64,000 nucleotides of DNA, taken from Phycobacter sedimenti. GTDB lineage: Bacteria > Pseudomonadota > Alphaproteobacteria > Rhodobacterales > Rhodobacteraceae. The notes under the pieces are model-generated. The model had not been told where the DNA came from and did not search any database. It saw only the letters and a list, made by a program, of their open reading frames with translations. A program made the translations under genes and the position numbers. Positions 8,775 to 17,252 of the stretch are shown piece by piece. Numbering within the stretch: position 1 is the stretch's first letter; each line of letters begins with the position of its first letter. Location: the NCBI RefSeq assembly GCF_038148855.1, contig NZ_JBBVGR010000002.1:1-64000 (forward strand). The letters are read 5' to 3'.

Positions 8775-9548
8775 ATGCAGGACCTGAAATCGCGCATCGC
8801 CGCGCTTTACGAGGGCTCGTCGAACAGCGCCGTGCGCTTTCGCTATAGCGTCATCATATTCGATGCGCTGACGATCCTGTTCTTCATCGCAACGGCGCAT
8901 GTGGCGCATGGGCTGCTTTTGATTGCGATCAGCCAGATACTCGGGGTGATCATCGGGATGGACCTGGCCGCGCGCCTGTGGATCGCCAAGAACCGCAAGG
9001 CCTTCTTCTGGCAGGTTTATACGTTGGCCGATGTCGTGGTCATCGTCACACTGCTGCTGGATCCCCTGTTCTCGGGCAGCCTTGCGTTCCTGCGGATCCT
9101 GCGCGCCCTGCGCCTGATCCATTCCTACCACCTGCTTCGGGATCTGCGCCGTGACAGCGCCTTTTTCCGCCGCAACGAAGATGCGCTTCTGGCGGGGATC
9201 AACCTTTTCGTCTTCATCTTTGCCACCACCATGACGGTGCTGATCTTCTTCATCGACGAAACCCAGACCCAATCGCCTTATATCGACGCGCTCTATTTTA
9301 CCGTGGCCACCCTGACGACGACCGGTTTTGGCGATATCACCATGGCATCGCCAGCAGGCAAGATGTTCTCGGTCTTCGTGATGGTCGTGGGGGTCGCGCT
9401 GTTCGTGCGGCTGGCGCAGGCGATCTTTCAGCCGCAGAAGGTGCGCTATACCTGCCCGACCTGCGGTCTGACCCGCCATGATATCGATGCGGTGCACTGC
9501 AAGCACTGTGGGGAGCAGCTGAAGATCCTGACCGGCGGCGTCGACTGA
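8775..9548 (+). CDS. Voltage-gated-type potassium channel with C-terminal zinc ribbon
   Basis: A 257-residue inner-membrane channel with six predicted membrane segments. The S4-like helix carries regularly spaced arginines (R107, R110, R113 in LAFLRILRALRLIHSY). The pore holds the selectivity filter TTTGFGD at residues 181-187, between the last two helices. After the last helix a short cytoplasmic tail contains CPTC (227-230) and CKHC (242-245), a compact zinc ribbon. Ordinary bacterial Kv-like channels end soon after S6, so the metal-binding tail is notable. The gene converges with cobS, four bases away. Confidence 0.88.
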   Translation: MQDLKSRIAALYEGSSNSAVRFRYSVIIFDALTILFFIATAHVAHGLLLIAISQILGVIIGMDLAARLWIAKNRKAFFWQVYTLADVVVIVTLLLDPLFSGSLAFLRILRALRLIHSYHLLRDLRRDSAFFRRNEDALLAGINLFVFIFATTMTVLIFFIDETQTQSPYIDALYFTVATLTTTGFGDITMASPAGKMFSVFVMVVGVALFVRLAQAIFQPQKVRYTCPTCGLTRHDIDAVHCKHCGEQLKILTGGVD

Positions 9549-9552
9549 CCGG

Positions 9553-10308
9553 TCAGAGGGCCAAAAGCACCAGCAGTCCCATGATCTCGCAGATCTGTTG
9601 GGTGGCCCCCAGGATATCGCCGGTCTGCCCGCCTATCTTGGCGCGGGCAAGGGCGGCCGCTCCCAGGGTTGTCGCGATCATGAAAAGGGTTGCGCCAAGG
9701 GTTGCGTAGAAGCCCAGAGCAGGCAGGGAAATCATTAGCGCAATCAAGACGCCGAAGGTTACGGCCCTTTTCCCGGGGCGCCCAACCCCATGCGACAGAC
9801 CTGCCTGTCGTGCGTTCGGCAGGGCATGCATCACGACCGGCATCGCTGCGCGGCTGAGGGCTGCCAATGCGACAAGGAACCAGGGGCCAGCGGTCTCAAA
9901 CAGGGCTGCCAGTGCCATCCAGCGTAGTCCCAGCCCCAGGATCAGGGCCAGCACACCATAGGTGCCGATCTGGCTGTCCTTCATGATCTCAAGCCGCCGC
10001 GCGGTATCAAATCCGCCCCAGAACCCATCGGCGGTATCGGCCAGCCCGTCCTCATGCATGGCGCCGGTGAGCAGGATCTGCACGGCCAAGGCCAGCCCGG
10101 CCGCGACCGGCGCGGGCAGGTCAAGGCTCAGCGCAAGCGACGCCACCAGACAGGCAGGCAGGGCCACGGCAAGGCCCGCAAGGGGGAAGGCCCAGACCGC
10201 AGCCGATTGCCGCTTGAAGGCTTCCTGTGGCAAATGCGGCAGCGGCAGGCGGGTCAAAAGAACCAGCGCCAACAGGATATCGGCGGCGCGGATGTCGTAT
10301 TTTCGCAT
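9553..10308 (-). CDS. cobS: Adenosylcobinamide-GDP ribazoletransferase
   Basis: Membrane-embedded cobalamin synthase that joins adenosylcobinamide-GDP and alpha-ribazole in the last steps of vitamin B12 assembly (251 residues). The protein has several hydrophobic helices and the conserved segment AMHEDGLADTADGFWGG with its acidic metal-binding residues near 70-90. I chose the ATG at 10308 (MRKYDIRAADILLALVLLTRLPLP), which matches the usual CobS N-terminus; the frame stays open 19 codons upstream. It is divergent from cobT, which makes the lower-ligand donor, across about 100 bases. I see no cobalamin riboswitch in that gap. Confidence 0.93.
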   Translation of the reverse strand: MRKYDIRAADILLALVLLTRLPLPHLPQEAFKRQSAAVWAFPLAGLAVALPACLVASLALSLDLPAPVAAGLALAVQILLTGAMHEDGLADTADGFWGGFDTARRLEIMKDSQIGTYGVLALILGLGLRWMALAALFETAGPWFLVALAALSRAAMPVVMHALPNARQAGLSHGVGRPGKRAVTFGVLIALMISLPALGFYATLGATLFMIATTLGAAALARAKIGGQTGDILGATQQICEIMGLLVLLAL

Positions 10309-10409
10309 TTGCGGGCCTCTTGCGGGACTTGCGGCGCGGGGGCGAGCGGTTAAACAGGTGCCCAACCGCTTTACCGGCGTTTCGCCAACCTTTGCAACGA
10401 GGCTGATCC

Positions 10410-11426
10410 ATGCTGCCCCAGATATCTTCCCTTGATGACTTTCGTGCCCAGCTGAAGGCCGCGCCCGCTGCAGATGGTGCCGCCACAGCCGGGGCCGAGG
10501 CGCGCAATGGCCAGCTGACCAAGCCGCCGGGCGCCCTGGGGCGACTGGAGGATCTGGCGATCTGGTATGCAGGCTGGCGCGGCTGCGAGCGTCCCGAGAT
10601 CAAGGCGCCGCAGGTGATCGTCTTTGCGGGCAACCATGGCGTCACGGCGCAAGGTGTTTCGGCCTTTCCGGCCGAGGTGACGGCGCAGATGGTGCTGAAC
10701 TTCGACCATGGCGGCGCCGCGATCAACCAGCTGGCCAAACTCGCCGGGGCCCGCATGGACGTACATGCGCTGGATCTTGAGCGCCCGACCGAAGACTTCA
10801 CCAAGGCCGCAGCGATGAGCGAAGCCGAATTGCTGTCCGCCCTGCAAACAGGCTGGAGTGCAGTCGATCCACAGGCCGATCTTCTGGTCGTGGGCGAAAT
10901 GGGAATAGGCAATACCACCGCTGCTGCTGCTCTGGCCTGTGCGCTGTTCGGGGGCGCTGCTGCGGACTGGACAGGCCGGGGCACCGGCGTCGACGATGCG
11001 GGGCTTGCGAACAAGGCCCGCGTGGTGGCAGAGGGCGTGGCACTGCACGGGGCTGACATCCGGGATGGCCTGGACGCGCTGATGCGCCTTGGCGGGCGTG
11101 AGATCGCCGCCATGGCCGGGGCTATGGCGGCTGCGCGGGTGCTGCGCATTCCGGTGATCCTGGACGGCTATATCTGCTGCGCGGCTGCCGCCTGTCTGAT
11201 GAAAACGGCTGAGGGCGCGCTGGATCACGCGGTCGCGGGCCACAAGGGCGCCGAGGCGGCCCATTTCGCGCTGCTCGAAAAACTGGGCAAAGAGCCGCTT
11301 CTGACGCTGGGCCTGCGCCTTGGCGAAGGCTCGGGGGCGGCGCTTGCGATCCAGATCCTGAAAGGCGCGATTGCCTGTCACAGCAGTATGGCGACTTTTG
11401 CCGAAGCGGGTGTTTCCGACGGCTGA
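10410..11426 (+). CDS. cobT: Nicotinate-nucleotide-dimethylbenzimidazole phosphoribosyltransferase
   Basis: Transfers phosphoribose from nicotinate mononucleotide to 5,6-dimethylbenzimidazole, giving alpha-ribazole phosphate for the B12 lower ligand. The 338-residue length is typical. Visible conserved segments include KPPGALGRLEDLA near residue 30-45, VFAGNHGV, GEMGIGNTTAAAA, and the catalytic-glutamate motif LRLGEGSGAALA near residues 305-316. It works together with cobS, encoded divergently. In some bacteria this symbol is given to a cobaltochelatase subunit; the sequence here is clearly the phosphoribosyltransferase (CobU/CobT type). Confidence 0.95.
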   Translation: MLPQISSLDDFRAQLKAAPAADGAATAGAEARNGQLTKPPGALGRLEDLAIWYAGWRGCERPEIKAPQVIVFAGNHGVTAQGVSAFPAEVTAQMVLNFDHGGAAINQLAKLAGARMDVHALDLERPTEDFTKAAAMSEAELLSALQTGWSAVDPQADLLVVGEMGIGNTTAAAALACALFGGAAADWTGRGTGVDDAGLANKARVVAEGVALHGADIRDGLDALMRLGGREIAAMAGAMAAARVLRIPVILDGYICCAAAACLMKTAEGALDHAVAGHKGAEAAHFALLEKLGKEPLLTLGLRLGEGSGAALAIQILKGAIACHSSMATFAEAGVSDG

Positions 11427-11444
11427 CCGGCTGGCTGGCGGGGG

Positions 11445-13325
11445 TCAGGAGGACTTGTGGTCCTTCTGCTCGGCCAGCTCCAGCAGAGCCGTTTCCAGGT
11501 CCTTTTCCAGCTCGCGCGCCCGTTTGATATAGGCGGGGTTCTCGCTGGCAGGTTTGCCGGGGATCCAGTGTTTTGCCAGCTCCCGGATGGTCAGGCGGTC
11601 ATGGGCGTAGAAGGTCTGTTCGGCCTGAGCCGCCTCATATTCGCTGAGGCCGATCTGTTCGAGCACATAGCGGCCTGCCCGCAAGGAGCTGTCGAACATC
11701 TCGCGCACGATATCATTCGCGCCAGCCTGGTACAGTTCGAACACGTGATGGCGGTCATAGGCGCGGGCGATGATGTGAATGTCGGGGTAGTTGCGCCGCA
11801 CGTATTCCACCAGTTTCACGGTGTTCTCCGGGTCATCCAGTGCGACAACCAGTATGTGGGCCTTTGCGATGCCGGCAGCTTTCAAGAGTTCGGGGCGCGT
11901 GGGATCGCCGAGAAAGCTTTTTACGCCAAAGCGGCGCATGAGCTGGACCGCCTCCATGTCGTTGTCGAGCAGGACCGTCTTGAAGCCGCTGGCCCGGACC
12001 AGCCGGTTCACGATCTGCCCGAAACGGCCGATCCCGGCGATGATGACCGGGCCTTCCTCATCGATCTTGTCGGGCTCGTGATCTGCACGCGCTTCGGTCA
12101 GGCGTTTGGACAAGAGATCATAGATGATGAACAACAGCGGCGTGATCAGCATGGAAAGCGCAATAACCAGCAGCAGTTTTTCCGACAGGGCAGGCGGGAT
12201 GACGTTGAGCTGCTGTGAAAAGGCGAGCAGCACAAAGCCGAATTCACCGGCCTGAGCCAGCCCCAGGGTAAACAGCCATTGCGCGCGCTTGCGCAGACCA
12301 AAGGCGCGCCCCACGAAGAACAGGATCAGCCCCTTGGCGACGATCACAAGAAGCGCAAGACCGATTAGGTCTCCGGGGCTTGCAAGGAACAAACGGTAGT
12401 TGATGCCCGCGCCGACAGTAATGAAGAAGAGGCCCAGCAGCAGTCCCTTGAAGGGGTTCAGATCGCTTTCAAGTTCGTGCCGGAACTCCGAGTTGGCCAG
12501 AACCACACCAGCGAGAAAAGCGCCAAGGGCAGGTGAAAGCCCCACCAGTGTCATCAGAAAGGAGATGCCGACGACGATCAGCAGCGCCAGCGCCGTATAC
12601 ATTTCGCGCAGGTTGGAGGCATGAATGAAACGGAACAGCGGACGTGTCAGGTAGATGCCCGCAAGAATGATAAAGGCGATGGCGCCGAGGGTGATCAGGG
12701 TCACGGCCCAGCCTGGCATGCCTTCGACCAGCGACAGAGACCCATGTCCGCCGCCATGGGCGGCGTCTTCTCCGCGCTGGATCGACCCGTCATTTCCGAA
12801 ACGGGGACCGACACCGGTGGCCAGCAGCGGCAGGAAGGCGAGAATCGGGATTACCGCGATATCCTGCGTCAGCAGCACTGAAAAGGACGCCCGCCCGCCA
12901 CCTGTCTGCATCAGCCCCTTTTCGGATAGGGTCTGCAGGACGATGGCGGTGGACGAGAGGGAGAGCGCCAGACCGACTGCGAGGCTCACCTGCCAAGTTT
13001 GTCCTGCCGCCATTGCGGCCCCCATCAGGGCCAGGGTGCTGAACAGGATCTGCAGACCGCCAAGGCCCAAGAGCTTGTGCCGCATCGCCCAAAGCGCCCT
13101 TGGCTCCAGCTCCAGCCCGATGAGAAACAGCATCATGACCACGCCGAATTCGGCGAAATGCTGCAGATTCTGGGTCTCTGACCCGACCAGTCCGAAGACC
13201 GGTCCGATCAGGATGCCAGCGGCCAGGTATCCAAGGACGGACCCAAGGCCAAGGCGCGCGGCAATGGGCACCGCGATGACAGCGGCGGCAAGATAGATCG
13301 AAGCTTGATAGAGAAACGTGTCCAT
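11445..13325 (-). CDS. CPA2 cation:proton antiporter, KefB/KefC type
   Basis: A 626-residue inner-membrane monovalent cation/H+ antiporter. Twelve or so membrane helices occupy about residues 1-385, starting ASIYLAAAVIAVPIAARLGLG, with ALGAFLAGVVLANSEF as a typical CPA2 motif. A TrkA-N (RCK) nucleotide-binding domain follows (VIIAGIGRFGQIV at about residue 420). The tail after residue 560 is helical and charged. The start MDTFLYQASI matches family N-termini. Kef proteins are gated potassium efflux systems responsive to glutathione adducts; whether this one shares that gating is unknown. No separate kefF/G partner is adjacent. Confidence 0.9.
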   Translation of the reverse strand: MDTFLYQASIYLAAAVIAVPIAARLGLGSVLGYLAAGILIGPVFGLVGSETQNLQHFAEFGVVMMLFLIGLELEPRALWAMRHKLLGLGGLQILFSTLALMGAAMAAGQTWQVSLAVGLALSLSSTAIVLQTLSEKGLMQTGGGRASFSVLLTQDIAVIPILAFLPLLATGVGPRFGNDGSIQRGEDAAHGGGHGSLSLVEGMPGWAVTLITLGAIAFIILAGIYLTRPLFRFIHASNLREMYTALALLIVVGISFLMTLVGLSPALGAFLAGVVLANSEFRHELESDLNPFKGLLLGLFFITVGAGINYRLFLASPGDLIGLALLVIVAKGLILFFVGRAFGLRKRAQWLFTLGLAQAGEFGFVLLAFSQQLNVIPPALSEKLLLVIALSMLITPLLFIIYDLLSKRLTEARADHEPDKIDEEGPVIIAGIGRFGQIVNRLVRASGFKTVLLDNDMEAVQLMRRFGVKSFLGDPTRPELLKAAGIAKAHILVVALDDPENTVKLVEYVRRNYPDIHIIARAYDRHHVFELYQAGANDIVREMFDSSLRAGRYVLEQIGLSEYEAAQAEQTFYAHDRLTIRELAKHWIPGKPASENPAYIKRARELEKDLETALLELAEQKDHKSS

Positions 13326-13430
13326 ACTGCTGGTATCGCAAGCGTTAGCGGGCTTGGCAACGCAATTGGGCACGCCTCCGGCTGAGAACGCGCCCTTGTC
13401 GCAAAACTGCCGCCGCTGCCGACGGGGGGA

Positions 13431-14651
13431 TCATTTGTCGTGGATGCGGATGTCGCCTGACAGTTTTTCGATCCGCTCCAGGCGTTCCGAAATCCGGCGC
13501 TGAAAGACGCCAAGCTGATCAATGATATCGGACAGGGTTTCGCCCGATTCCGGCAGGCGCGCGCTTTCGATCTTGCAGAGCACGCGGGTCGAGCTGAGGC
13601 CCAGGAACTGGCGGTGCATGACCTGGCAGGCATGCATGATCCGGTCGGCCTCGTGGTTGACGTCTTCCTGCCCCTTGCGCTTTCGTTCCTGCTGATCGCG
13701 CACGATCTGCTTCAGCAGGGCGCGTTCATGAGCCATGTCGACCCCTTCGATGGCACGACGTTCCTTGCTGAGCTGATCGTCGCATTCCTCCAGCATCCGG
13801 GTGATGCATTGCACCATCAGACTGGTGTTGACGGTCGATTTGATGGTGGCAAAGGTGCTGTTCTTTCCCATCACGTGGGCGGCAAACCAGTCCGACATTT
13901 CACGCGACATGGAGCCGTAGTTCTGCGACAGAACCGTCACCGGGCCACCGGCAGGTTCGATGCGCGATGCGATCACACGCAGATTGTGCGGGATCGTGTG
14001 CATGGCGTCGAAATCCTTGACCAATCCTTCGGTCTGTTCGACCAGGACCTGGGCGTTCTTCAACATTTGTGCAAGTGCAAGGAGTGTTTCGTCGGCCGGG
14101 TTGCCCAGAGCCGCGTCGCGGGTCTTGAATTCTTCGCACAGGGCATTGGCGGCAAATTGATCGTAATCCTCAAATCCCTTGCTGCGCACCCACTCCATCA
14201 TGATCTCGGCGCTTTCCTCGGGGGCCAGGCCTTCCTGCTGTTCGGCTAGCAGCATGGTCTTGTAGACCTCGCGCACCTCTTTCAGCATCGGGCTGGAAGG
14301 TTTGATCCGTGCCGACAGATATCCGCCATCATAGGGCACCACCACGGCGAAGACCCAATAATGCAAACCATCCTTGGCCTGGTTCTTGACGTAGGCGCCG
14401 ATGGTCTTGCCGGTCTTGATGGTGTCCCAGAACATGTGGAAGACACCGCGCGGCATATCCGGGTGGCGGATCAGCTTGTGCGGAGCGCCGATCAGTTCGG
14501 ACCAGTCGTAATGAGCGACCCGTTTGAAGATATAGTTTCCGGCCTCAATGACCCCGCGTTTGTCCGTGCGGGAAAAGAACACCTCGTTCAGTTTGAAGGG
14601 GGCTTCTCCGCTGGAGGGGCGGGTTTCGATACGACGGTCGACAAATGACAT
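13431..14651 (-). CDS. Cytosolic Aer-type PAS protein with atypical MCP-like helical region
   Basis: A 406-residue soluble protein. Residues about 15-110 form a PAS domain of the Aer redox-sensor kind: GAPHKLIRHPDMP, then F-x2-FWDTIKTGK and YVKNQAKDGLHYWV, matching the FAD-binding PAS of aerotaxis receptors. The remainder is helical. Around residues 220-265, PHNLRVIASRIEPAGGP followed by a helix resembles a shortened chemoreceptor signalling hairpin, but the standard receptor tip is not recognisable. There is no membrane segment or HAMP domain. It could sense redox state and signal in the cytoplasm. Partner proteins are not adjacent. Confidence 0.7.
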   Translation of the reverse strand: MSFVDRRIETRPSSGEAPFKLNEVFFSRTDKRGVIEAGNYIFKRVAHYDWSELIGAPHKLIRHPDMPRGVFHMFWDTIKTGKTIGAYVKNQAKDGLHYWVFAVVVPYDGGYLSARIKPSSPMLKEVREVYKTMLLAEQQEGLAPEESAEIMMEWVRSKGFEDYDQFAANALCEEFKTRDAALGNPADETLLALAQMLKNAQVLVEQTEGLVKDFDAMHTIPHNLRVIASRIEPAGGPVTVLSQNYGSMSREMSDWFAAHVMGKNSTFATIKSTVNTSLMVQCITRMLEECDDQLSKERRAIEGVDMAHERALLKQIVRDQQERKRKGQEDVNHEADRIMHACQVMHRQFLGLSSTRVLCKIESARLPESGETLSDIIDQLGVFQRRISERLERIEKLSGDIRIHDK

Positions 14652-14711
14652 AGGTGTCCCCAGAATTAGGCATGCGCCCTGCATCATTAACCGGAGAATC
14701 TTCCTGTATGG

Positions 14712-15167
14712 TTAAGTGGGGAGGGGCGCGTCCCGCTTTAATTGAGCCATAACGATCTGGCTTTGAACACGTGCAACCGCAGGGTGAGTCAGCAAGACTT
14801 CGTGAATCAGCGTGTTGAGCGCCTGCAGGTCACGGCAATAGACCCGCAGCAGGTAATCTGCCTCGCCCGTCATCGTCCAGGCCGAGGTGATCTCGGCCCG
14901 CGTGCTGACCAGCCGCGCAAAGCTGGCCGATTGCTCGGGGCCGTGGCTGCCCAGATGGACCTGGACAAACCCCTGAACCGTGAGACCCAGTTTTGCCGCA
15001 TCCAGCCGGGCCGCATAGCCTTGGATGTATCCTTCGGCCTCCAGTCGCTGTCGCCTGCGCCCGGCCTGGCTGGCCGACAGGTTCAGCAGCTCTCCAAGCT
15101 CCTGCGCGGTAAGATGGGCATTCTTCTGCAATGCGGCCAGAAGGCGGGTATCGGTGGAATCAAGCAC
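14712..15167 (-). CDS. Lrp/AsnC family transcriptional regulator
   Basis: A 151-residue regulator with an N-terminal winged helix (LDSTDTRLLAALQKN, LNLSASQAGRRRQRLEAEGYI) and a C-terminal RAM/ligand-binding domain (ADYLLRVYCRDLQALN). I prefer the GTG start at 15167: it gives the usual Lrp N-terminus and length and has an AGGAAA ribosome site nine bases upstream. An ATG at 15200 and a TTG at 15215 are alternatives. It is divergent from the 4-hydroxyphenylpyruvate dioxygenase gene, so control of tyrosine degradation is likely (inference). The repeat TGCGT-N5-ACGCA at 15200-15214 may be its operator. Confidence 0.85.
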   Translation of the reverse strand: MLDSTDTRLLAALQKNAHLTAQELGELLNLSASQAGRRRQRLEAEGYIQGYAARLDAAKLGLTVQGFVQVHLGSHGPEQSASFARLVSTRAEITSAWTMTGEADYLLRVYCRDLQALNTLIHEVLLTHPAVARVQSQIVMAQLKRDAPLPT

Positions 15168-15199
15168 GTGCGTAAGTTTCCTGAAAAATAGACTATTCA

Positions 15200-15214
15200 T
15201 GCGTATATCACGCA
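15200..15214. promoter_or_regulatory. Candidate operator between lrp-like gene and hppD
   Basis: TGCGT and ACGCA flank ATATC in a perfect 5-bp inverted repeat in the divergent control region. Position fits autoregulation and control of the dioxygenase gene. Assignment to the Lrp-type protein is inferred from position. Confidence 0.4.
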
Positions 15215-15312
15215 AGAAATCCTATCACGCTGCTCGATAACGCGCAAATCATGCGTTCAGGGTGCAGTATCATGGATGCAGAAACGAAACGCGCAAGCCA
15301 GGAGGAGCACCC

Positions 15313-16413
15313 ATGGGTCCGTTCCCGCACAATGCCCCGAAGTCCGTCATCAGCGAAGAGAACCCCGCAGGCACCGACGGGTTCGAGTTCGTCGAATTCG
15401 CCAGCCCCGAGCCGCAGGAGCTGCGCGACCTTTTCACCAAGATGGGCTATGAGCTGGTGGGCCGCCACAAGACCAAGCCGGGGATCGAGCTGTGGCAGCA
15501 GGGCGACATCACCTATGTCCTGAATGCCGAAAAGGGCAGCTTTGCCGAGAAGTTCGTCGAAGAGCACGGCCCCTGTGCCCCGTCAATGGGCTGGCGCGTC
15601 GTGGATGCGCAAAAGGCGTTCGATCACGCCGTTTCCAAGGGCGCAGAACCCTATGAGGGCAGCGACAAGACCATGGATGTCCCCGCGATCAAGGGCATCG
15701 GTGGCTCGCTCATCTATTTCATCGACCAGTACTATGAGACCTCGCCCTACAACGAGGAATTCGAGTGGCTGAAACAGTCCAAGCCGCGCGGTGTGGGCTT
15801 CTATTACCTCGATCACCTGACCCACAACGTCTACAAGGGCAATATGGACAAGTGGTTCAAGTTCTACGGCGATCTGTTCAACTTCAAGGAAATCCGCTTC
15901 TTTGACATCGAGGGCAAATACACCGGCCTTCTGAGCCGCGCCCTGACCTCGCCCTGTGGCCGCATCCGCATCCCGATCAACGAGGATCGCGGCGAAACCG
16001 GCCAGATCGTGGCCTACCTCAAGAAGTACAAGGGCGAAGGCATCCAGCACATCGCCGTCGGCACCGAGAACATCTACGACTCCACCGACGAGATTTCCGA
16101 GCGTGGCATCAAGTTCATGCCCGCGCCGCCGGAAACCTACTACGATCTCAGCAAGGAGCGTGTCGTTGGCCACGAAGAGCCGCTGGACCGCATGAAGAAG
16201 CACGGCATCCTGATCGACGGCGAAGGCGTCGTGGATGGCGGCGAGACCAAGATCCTCTTGCAGATCTTCTCGAAAACCGTGATCGGCCCGATCTTCTTCG
16301 AGTTCATCCAGCGCAAGGGTGACGACGGCTTTGGTGAGGGCAACTTCAAGGCGCTGTTCGAATCCATCGAGCAGGAGCAGATCAACAACGGCGAGATTCA
16401 GGCCGCCGAGTGA
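15313..16413 (+). CDS. hppD: 4-hydroxyphenylpyruvate dioxygenase
   Basis: Fe(II)-dependent dioxygenase converting 4-hydroxyphenylpyruvate to homogentisate in tyrosine catabolism (366 residues). It has two VOC domains. Iron-ligand regions in the C-terminal domain are LDHLTHNVYKGN (about residue 175-185), EGIQHIAVGT (about 240-250) and FFEFIQRKG (about 330). The terminal GFGEGNFKALFESIE is the family's C-terminal helix. The start MGPFPHNAP has an AGGAGG ribosome site; the frame is open 17 codons further out. A divergent Lrp-type gene probably regulates it, and a strong terminator follows. Confidence 0.96.
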   Translation: MGPFPHNAPKSVISEENPAGTDGFEFVEFASPEPQELRDLFTKMGYELVGRHKTKPGIELWQQGDITYVLNAEKGSFAEKFVEEHGPCAPSMGWRVVDAQKAFDHAVSKGAEPYEGSDKTMDVPAIKGIGGSLIYFIDQYYETSPYNEEFEWLKQSKPRGVGFYYLDHLTHNVYKGNMDKWFKFYGDLFNFKEIRFFDIEGKYTGLLSRALTSPCGRIRIPINEDRGETGQIVAYLKKYKGEGIQHIAVGTENIYDSTDEISERGIKFMPAPPETYYDLSKERVVGHEEPLDRMKKHGILIDGEGVVDGGETKILLQIFSKTVIGPIFFEFIQRKGDDGFGEGNFKALFESIEQEQINNGEIQAAE

Positions 16414-16473
16414 GTTGGCGATGCTCGTGATCCAGCCCATGCGGTTGTGGGGGCTGAATACGTTTCATCTGAC

Positions 16474-16505
16474 AACCGGCTCCTTCGGGGGCCGGTTTTC
16501 TTTTT
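16474..16505 (+). terminator. Rho-independent terminator after hppD
   Basis: AACCGGCTCC pairs with GGGGCCGGTT around a TTCG tetraloop (stem 16474-16497), followed by TTTTCTTTTT. A textbook intrinsic terminator. Confidence 0.88.
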
Positions 16506-16634
16506 GGGGGCGGATCGCAGAAAATCGGATTCCGACAAACGCCTTTGCGCCAGATCAATCACTCGGAAGTTGCAACGGCTAGTATCGGCTGTGTTTACAA
16601 TCTTTGTTTCTGGAATTTTTGGGAGGGAAGGCGA

Positions 16635-17069
16635 ATGGCCGAACAAACAGGTTTGTCGGGTAGCTGCCTTTGCGGCGCGGTCAAGGTGTCGGCCGTGGCA
16701 CGAAAGCCAGAGGTGGCCGCCTGTCATTGCGACATGTGCCGCCGCTGGTCGGCCGGGCCGTTCATGGAGGTGACGGGCGAGGAGGTTCACTTTGAAGGGG
16801 CGGAACACATCGGTGTTTATCGATCATCGGAATGGGCCGAGCGTGGCTTTTGCAGGCAATGCGGGTCGAACCTGTTCTACCATATCCTTGGAGCCGATGA
16901 TTATCAGCTGTCGATGGGCTTGCTGAACGATACCTCGGACCTGAAGTTTGCGTTGCAGGTGTTCACCGATAGCAAACCTGCGGTCTATGAGTTCGCGAAC
17001 AGGACAGAGATGATGACCGCAGCAGAGGTCATCGCAGCTTTTGCCCCGCCGCCTGAGGATGGTTCATAA
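16635..17069 (+). CDS. GFA family (Gfa-like/CENP-V) zinc protein
   Basis: A 144-residue protein of the glutathione-dependent formaldehyde-activating family fold. Zinc-binding cysteines are visible: GSCLCGAVKV, then CHCDMCRRW, and CRQCGSNL near residue 75. Most members have no proven activity, so formaldehyde metabolism should not be assumed. The start has GGGAGGGAAGG upstream. It stands alone between the hppD terminator and a lipoprotein gene. Confidence 0.88.
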   Translation: MAEQTGLSGSCLCGAVKVSAVARKPEVAACHCDMCRRWSAGPFMEVTGEEVHFEGAEHIGVYRSSEWAERGFCRQCGSNLFYHILGADDYQLSMGLLNDTSDLKFALQVFTDSKPAVYEFANRTEMMTAAEVIAAFAPPPEDGS

Positions 17070-17252
17070 GCTGAACGAGCGGAGGCAAAAGTGCGGGGCA
17101 ACGCATGTTGGGGGCAACGTGCCCCCTCGCTCCGGTTGTTCTCCGGGTGGCAATATTTGTATGTCTTGTATGAGATAGGTGCAGCGTGGCCCTGCTTGCG
17201 CGGCAAGTGATTGTTTTACTTTATTAATTGTAAGGACTAGACTGTGTATGCA

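Noticed and set aside
10309..10409. Possible cobalamin riboswitch between cobS and cobT
   Set aside because: The gap is only about 100 bases and lacks a B12-box-like sequence by eye.
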